Assembly: GCA_941918925.1 (NCBI GenBank)
Contig: OW799235.1
Coordinates: 40,012,701-40,076,700 of the forward strand
Direction: 5' to 3'
Source of the DNA: Phyto melanocephala
Taxonomy: Eukaryota > Arthropoda > Insecta > Diptera > Rhinophoridae
DNA length: 64,000 nt
Part shown: positions 58,066 through 64,000 of the stretch, in pieces
Numbering within the stretch: the stretch's first letter is position 1
How the letters are laid out: each line of letters begins with the position of its first letter
Program-made: the position numbers and the translations under genes
The notes under the pieces: model-generated
What the model was told of the DNA's origin: nothing
The model's database searches: none
The model's input: the letters and a program-made list of their open reading frames with translations, nothing else

Positions 58066-58599
58066 ATAATGATAATATTTGTATGCTTCAATTATGTATG
58101 GAACAATATATCGGCCAAATGGCCCCCCCAACCTAGGCGGCACACCTCGATCCGATAGTCCAAATTTTCAATGACACTGTTGATGCTCGATTGTTGGGCA
58201 CGATGATGAGTCGAGGTTGCTTGCTCTTTTGCCACGTTATCGTGAAAAACAGCAATGTTTCCCATTCAACGATTAAGATGGCATTCACAGATGTTTTCAC
58301 ATTTCACACAGACCTGCTTTGCAGACATTTAAATATTTTTTACAATTCTCACGATTGTGGACGAATTCGAACGATTATGTTGACCAAAAGAATCACGAAG
58401 TGCACAAAATGCATTTTGATTTTAACGCCCATTTTTATAGAAATCTTTAATATTTAAAAGCGTTGCTCGATTGCGTATCTTTCCACGGTTCAAATTGAGT
58501 TAGTCTGAGATTGAGAAATGTCAAATGAAATACAAGAAAAAAGTTGAAGTTTAGATTTTGTTCACCTTAAACATGGGCCCTTAAAATTTAACCACCCTC
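58066..58599 (-). mobile_element. Mariner-like element M2 (same family and site as M1)
   Basis: The terminus GAGGGTGGTTAAATTTTAAG (minus strand, from 58599) is followed by a broken transposase N-terminus ('ERYAIEQRF', 'FYKNGR') on the minus strand. TA flanks at 58600-58601. The other end is cut off by the K element at 58065. Sequence 58068-58130 matches the M1 3' region. Confidence 0.75.
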
Positions 58600-58743
58600 T
58601 ACAAAGAAAGTGATACATATTTTATTATAAAGAGATTATTCTATAGCGATTAACAAAATAATAAATATTGTGCTTTAAATGTACACAAAATTGGTGGTGG
58701 GTATAAAAGATTCGGCACAGCCGAATATAGTGCTCTTACTTGT
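58600..58743 (-). mobile_element. Type W head carrying the M2 insertion
   Basis: On the minus strand AACAAGTAAGAGCACTATAT, ATTCGGCTGTGCCGAAT, 'cccaccaccaattttgtgta' and 'gattattct..agcgattaac' match 105-249 closely. The mariner insertion point is identical. Confidence 0.8.
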
Positions 58744-59904
58744 TAAAAATACAAATTGAGTTAATTTTGGTAGTTTTGTACTAAAATTCTATTGCATTTT
58801 TAATTAAAAGACCGAAAGATATTGACGATTTAATTCATAAAAATTAATACAGATCTATTAGAGGTTAAGAAAACAAATTTTCAAAGAGAATTAGTTTTCT
58901 AAACCCTTTGTAATTTTTATGAATAAGACAGTTAACGTATAAAGCATTGTTAAACCAAACGAAATGTGGGTACATGAGAATTTGATTGTAAAATTTTGCA
59001 TCTTGTTAATAAAAAAGCATGATGCCGAATAAATTTTATATCTTAGAAAATAAAGCTAAAATAAATTTCTGACTGTTGGACACACGATCAATTTAAAAGC
59101 AAATAAAACAACAGCATGTAGCTTTCAGTTAAATGTTATGCATCTTAAAAAAGTAATGCGACAGACCCATTTTTTTGCTTTTCTTCCATATAAGGCTTAA
59201 ATATATTTTCTATATAGATAAAGATTTTAAATAGAAATCGAAGCCAATATTTTCATATCTTAAATGAATGATTTTTTTACAATTTATGTATTTATTATCA
59301 ATTATAGGAAGTGTCATGCCCAAATAAAGTTAATTATATGCTTTAACTACCTCTACCTAATGATTTATGCTCTTCACTTTCCATCAAAATACAACATTGT
59401 AGTAAAACAAACTGGGTAGTATCGCTCCAATTACAGAAAAAGGTCTGATTTAAGTTTGAGACTTAATATAAGAAAACAAGCAAATTGTAAATCGAACTTA
59501 AAAAAAAGAAAGTAATAAATAATTTAGTATGAAGAAGTCATATTAGAGTTGTTAGCAAATGAATAGATTTTTTTGTATTAAAAAACTACTACACAAAATA
59601 CCTACCACTAAGTATCAAAAATATTAGACACATCCTTTTTTTTTTTTTTTTTTTTGCCTTGGTAATATGAGACACAATTCAATACTAATAAAGCGATATA
59701 AATATTTAACATAAAAATACATTCTAAATTAACAACACATGTAAAGGACTTTTAAAACATGAGTATATTAAGCGATTAATAGCACAATAACAATAATATA
59801 TTGGGTATTGATTTTTTCCACTTTAATACCCGTAATGCGTTATACTTTCAGCCATACAATTTTTATATTTTAATAAATAAAAACATTATTGAAAACTTTA
59901 CTTT
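58744..59904. other. No gene recognised
   Basis: AT-rich, with a poly-T run of about 20 at 59636-59655. Nothing else is supported. Confidence 0.4.
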
Positions 59905-60340
59905 TTATTTCCACCACAAAAAGTAAGAAGGTATAATCATTTTGTCACTCCGTTTGTAACACATCGTAATATTCATTTTAACCCTTGTTTCATTTGAAGA
60001 TCTAGATGTTATTTAGGAAAAATAAGAGACTTTATATTGTAACATCTAAGTTAAATTCAGTAGCAGAAATTACTTTGACACTCTTACTTGGGCGCCCACT
60101 TTTCAAAAGTTTTGGTTAATATTCGCTTTGTAAAAATATTTAGATTTTATTTTGAGACTAAATATCAGAAAATAAATAAATACAAATAGGACTTAAAAAT
60201 ATGAAAGTAGTACATATTTTAGCATAAAACCAATTATTCTATATTGATAAGAGTTGTCAACAAAATAATAAGTTTTATAGTGTGAAAGTACTACACAAAA
60301 TTGGTAGTGGGTATCAAAAAATTGACACAGCCGAGTCTTA
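59905..60340 (-). mobile_element. Type W element, internally deleted and diverged
   Basis: Minus-strand head remnant 'gactcggctgtgtcaatttt' and 'gatacccactaccaattttg' at the right. To the left are 'gtgggcgcccaagtaagagt' and 'ttacaaacggagtgacaaaa', with a tail hairpin remnant near 59905. The GTCY tract is lost. Confidence 0.55.
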
Positions 60341-60574
60341 ATTGTTTTTTTCTGTCTTTTCCTATTTTTTCAAAGAAGTGTACAAAGTGAATATTTTTTT
60401 TCCATAATGGATACCAATGTAACAGTTTACGCACAGAGAAGCAAACCCACAGCAGTTTAGAAATGATTTTTTTTAATAATTCAGTAACATGCGAACCGTT
60501 CAATATATCTCAATAAAATTTTGCAGAGTAAGAGGTGTATCTACTTTGCTTTAGAATTGCTCGACCAAGTAGTG

Positions 60575-60638
60575 AGTGTAAGTGAGTGTGGGTGTAAGTG
60601 AGTGCGGGTGTAAATGAGTGTGGGTGTGAATGAGCGCG
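60575..60638 (+). repeat. 16-bp minisatellite, about four units
   Basis: Units of the form GGTGTAAGTGAGTGYG repeat about four times with small changes. The plus strand is strikingly G/T-rich. Confidence 0.85.
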
Positions 60639-60788
60639 ACTTTAAAGTTGATCGCCTCAAGTGTAAAATTTTAAATAAAAATAAACAAAACTTTATTTTT
60701 TCATCGGTTTTACATTAAAAGTGTGATTCAAAATATATTATTTACACATTTATTCTGAAAATTGTTTTGTTTATGATAATTCTTATTA

Positions 60789-61526
60789 TACTGTGGTGGA
60801 TACAAAATCAGTGACTAGGGCAGTTGGCATATTTATAATACAATTTCGATGTGTATACATTTATGTTTATTTTGTTCCTAAAAATTTCCTTTAAAATCAA
60901 AAGTAAGTTTTTTTGAACATGTGAATACGTTTACAGAATATTAATTTTTTTATGCCGTAGTAACGAACCGACTCTAGAATGTTCCAACAGCAAACAGAGC
61001 ATATAAATGAAATGTATATCCAAGAAGTGAAGGATTTGTTAATAAAAGATCGTCAAAGCAGCGTTATATACAAAACCTTTAGCTAAAAAGTAACACATTT
61101 AGTCAAGAGTTAGAAAAGATTTTTAACGTACGATTGCCGGAAATCTAACGACAGTTTCAAAAAACCATGTGGTAGAAACCTACAAACTATACAGCGCGAA
61201 GACTATCACATCGCAGACATGATACAAAGAACCCGTTTTCTTCTATAAGAGTTATTAAGTGTCTCAACCCGATGAGTCAAGATTTGAGCTCCAAGAGAGC
61301 ACTTTGTTAATATTTCAAAAGAAAATCTTAGGAGAAATGCTCAAGAAATATGCTTGGGAGACTTTACCTGTCAGCAGGATAACGACCCCAAACACACGAG
61401 TAAAGTGGCCAACAAATATTTTAGAGACCATAATATTGAAATATTGGATTGGCCGCCACAGAGTTCTGATTTAAACCCAACCGGAAAATGTTCAACGATG
61501 AAATTTGAATGGAATCACGTAACAAC
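60789..61526 (+). pseudogene. Tc1-like transposase relic
   Basis: A terminus-like CTGTGGTGGATACAAAATC lies near 60790. Protein pieces on the plus strand are 'DESRFEL' (about 61270, first catalytic Asp). After an internal deletion and frame change come 'LGDFTCQQDNDPKHTSKVAN' (about 61350, second catalytic Asp) and 'ILDWPPQSSDLNPTGK' (about 61440). The third acidic residue of the DDE triad, usually in 'DLNPIE', is gone. It is decayed and non-functional. Confidence 0.8.
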
Positions 61527-61781
61527 ATATCCACCCCTGTGCGCGAAATTATCGTATGTTACGTTTTTTTGAAATCGACTTTTATATGCAAATTGGTTCT
61601 ACATAAATTGATCCATCTGCTGATAAAATATTATAGCGATAACTGTTTTAGCTATGGAGATAACACTGTGTATATTTTATCATATGAAGCAGTGTTATTC
61701 ACGTTTTTATTTATTTAAAATGCTCTCCTGTAAAATTTTGTTTTTGTAACATACGATAGTTACGCGCACAGTGGTTGATAT
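61527..61781. mobile_element. 255-bp MITE with long TIRs inside or abutting the Tc1 relic
   Basis: The left arm ATATCCACCCCTGTGCGCG...TATCGTATGTTAC (61527-61562) pairs with the right arm (61746-61781), with two outer mismatches and one 4-base difference. There is no coding capacity. The outer TATCCACC also resembles the Tc1 terminus at 60790, so the exact outer limit is uncertain. Confidence 0.65.
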
Positions 61782-63283
61782 TATTTTTTTTTAAATCTTG
61801 CTTCAAGTATGCCAAAAAAGCCTTTGACAGGTCATCATTATTGATGGTGATTTACAAAATATTGAAGTTTTATTTATTTTAGGTTTGATATAAAAATACG
61901 TTAAATTTGCAATTTATTTTGTCTACCCATGCATTCTAATTTGATAAGTTTTGTTAAATTTATTTTAAAAAAAACTTAATTTTAATTATATATTTTTTTT
62001 ATATTTTCACGTTATATATTTATTACAAATATTTACATCTTTTTCAAAAAAAGGCTTAATAAAATGAAAAAAAAAATATATATTTGAGACTATATTTAAA
62101 AATCCTGCAAATTTATTTCAAAGATTAAATAAAGCACGCTTGGTCACGCCTACTATTCCTTTAATATTTGCGCATGGTAGTGTAAACAATAACAAGTGTC
62201 AACAAATTGTCGGATGATTAAAAGGTAGTGAATCGCATTTCTAAAAAAATTTTGAAGTCTTAAAGGCAAGTCAGGTAAAAATAATTCTGTAAAAAATGTA
62301 TAGTATGGTAGTACTCACACCCATTTTTACCAGTTGGCCGTGCAAATTTAAAGCAAATCACCTCAGCTCTTAGTGTGCAAAACATTTCTAAGATACATGT
62401 ATTCAACGCTTCGCATGTTACCAAATTATTTCCAACAAAACATTTCTTAACCACTGTAAAACGTAAAACGTTAGAATACTTAAATACACACATCCATACG
62501 TATGTGCGTGAATGTAAAACTCCCTTGTATTCAAAGTGTTGTTCACACCATTTGTGTTTAATACATTTTTAACATGCTTCCATACTCTTCTATGATAGTG
62601 GTTACAACTGAAATTGTACAACAACTTGTGTAATTAAGTGATTTATATTTAAATTAAAAATAATAAAGTCAGAAATGTTTTAACAACGCCGATTATTCAA
62701 CTATTAATAAAAAAATATAAATTAAATACTCACTGTTAAAATTAAAGGACAAAAAAAACCAAATACTTCTCATGTCGAGCGATATTTAAAAATCCATTTA
62801 TCAACTGAAATATTCATAAAACGTTACATACCTATAATTAAAAATATTAAATATTAAATATCATTTTTACTTTAGTATTACAATACTTTAACAAAGAAAT
62901 TTTTGAAATCCAAAAGCCAGTAACAGGTGTATATGACCACAATAACTTATATAAAAGAATAAATACATTTGCATGTTAACAAATATCTATTTCAAAATAA
63001 CATTGTTCAACTGACTTTGTAATTTAAAGGACTTTAAATAGCCCCAAAGTAATTACTTTTATTGATTTATTTGTAATTATTTTTCCGTTTTGCTTTTAGT
63101 TAGAATAACTTTTTTAAAATTGACAAATTTGTAAGTTGAAAATGTCATTTTAACATTTTGATTGCATCCGTAGGAATAATGATATGGGCTTAAAGTGCCA
63201 ATCAATTAATTACTTGCTGCTGGTAGTGCTGAATAAAATTATTTCAATACATTTAAGCAATTGACAAACAAAGCAACAATCAA
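61782..63283. other. No gene recognised
   Basis: AT-rich; overlapping 65-77 codon frames near 62260-62624 on both strands show no motif. Confidence 0.4.
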
Positions 63284-64000
63284 TCTATATACATAAAAGT
63301 GAAACTCTGTGTGTGTGTGTGTGTGTTAGCTATGGACTCCGAAACTGTAAAACCGATCGGACTCAAACTTTGGCAAGTTGTTGTACACATACCAGGGAGT
63401 GTTTATGGGTGAAAAAAAGTGGGCGGGGCCACGCCCATAAAAATTAGTTATCAGTTTTAGCTACTTGCACTTGACCGATTTTTCTGAAACTTTGCCCACA
63501 TATTGTGCTGTCATGACTAAATAATTTTGTGATAAGAAAAGTGGGCGGGGCCACGCCCCTAAAAAAAATTTTATTTTGAGGTACTTGCACTGGACCGATT
63601 TTTCTGAAACTTTGCACACATACTAAGCTGTCGTGACTTTATAACTTCGAGATTAAAAAAGTGGGCGGGGCCACGCCCATAAAAAAAGGCTATAATTTTG
63701 AGGCACTTGCATCAGACCGATTTTTCTGAAACTTTGCACACATATTGAGCCGTCATGACTAAATAATTTCAAGATTAGAAAAGTGGGCAGTGCCACGCCC
63801 ATAAAAAAAAGGTATCATTTTGAGGTACTTGCACTGGAACGATTATTCTGAAACTTTGCACACATATTGAGCTATTATGACTTTACAATTTCGTGATTAG
63901 AAAAGTGGGCAAGGCCACGCCCATAAAAACAATTTTAATTTTGGGATACTTGCACTGGTCCGATTCTTCTGAAACTTTGCACACATATTGAGCTCTTATG
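63284..64000 (+). mobile_element. Helitron with ~122-bp tandem repeats, running off the window
   Basis: It starts TCTATATACATAAAAGTG after an A and has a GT run (63308-63327). 'gttagctatggactccgaaactg' and then five or more ~122-bp units follow, with GTGGGCGGGGCCACGCCC and 'tttttctgaaactttgc'. It is the same family as 25604-26722. The 3' end lies beyond 64000. Confidence 0.85.

Overview
This looks like a gene-poor, AT-rich stretch of a higher (schizophoran, probably calyptrate/blowfly-like) fly genome. Evidence: many copies of elements matching the dipteran mini-me type, with a conserved core next to a GTCY-type microsatellite and a TATA-rich run; mariner, Tc1, hAT, Helitron and CR1/jockey-group elements; TATG/CATA microsatellites. 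I see no complete host protein-coding gene. The species call is inference.

Almost everything recognisable is mobile DNA, often nested. The dominant component is a superfamily of non-autonomous elements with a shared head (AACAAGTAAGAGC followed by the hairpin ATTCGGC-nnn-GCCGAAT) and a shared tail (mini-me core, GTCY tract, then a terminal hairpin ending GGGTATAAAA). I use three working labels. Type W carries 'GGCGTGTC/GTGGGCG' interior blocks and a CCACCA/TGGTGG tail. Type K has an A-rich tract plus a 'GGCTCAGCTGGGATTCGATGCC' module. Type C has 'gacGCCAT' interior repeats. Copies lie at 0.1-2.0, 3.8-5.0, 7.1-8.2, 9.3-10.9, 14.2-14.6, 17.0-17.7, 22.0-22.8, 25.5-27.2, 30.4-31.5, 39.8-40.6, 43.5-44.8, 53.6-58.7 and 59.9-60.3 kb.

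The one apparently intact autonomous element is a CR1/jockey-group non-LTR retrotransposon (about 17.7-22.03 kb). ORF1 has a PHD-type finger, ORF2 has endonuclease and reverse transcriptase, and the two are joined by a textbook -1 frameshift heptamer A_AAA_AAC directly before the ORF1 stop. Other well-delimited insertions are: a tRNA-derived SINE with an 11-bp target duplication (11.7 kb); a 1.55-kb hAT with an 8-bp duplication (51.9-53.5 kb); an internally deleted mariner with near-perfect inverted termini (27.6-28.5 kb); Helitrons with TC/CTAG ends, one bearing ~122-bp tandem repeats (25.6-26.7 kb) and one running off the right edge (63.3 kb); and a 5'-truncated LINE with a 9-bp duplication (36.8 kb). 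There are also several MITEs, a foldback element (48.4-48.8 kb), and relics of Tc1, mariner and a poorly classified transposon (46.6-47.85 kb).

The only hint of host transcription is an initiator plus correctly spaced downstream promoter element at 29.38 kb, followed by a possible splice donor. This could be a non-coding first exon of a gene whose coding exons lie outside the window. The element-poor stretches (22.8-25.4, 28.5-30.4, 31.5-34.6, 37.2-38.9, 41.5-43.3, 44.8-46.6, 58.7-59.9, 61.8-63.3 kb) show nothing I can assign.
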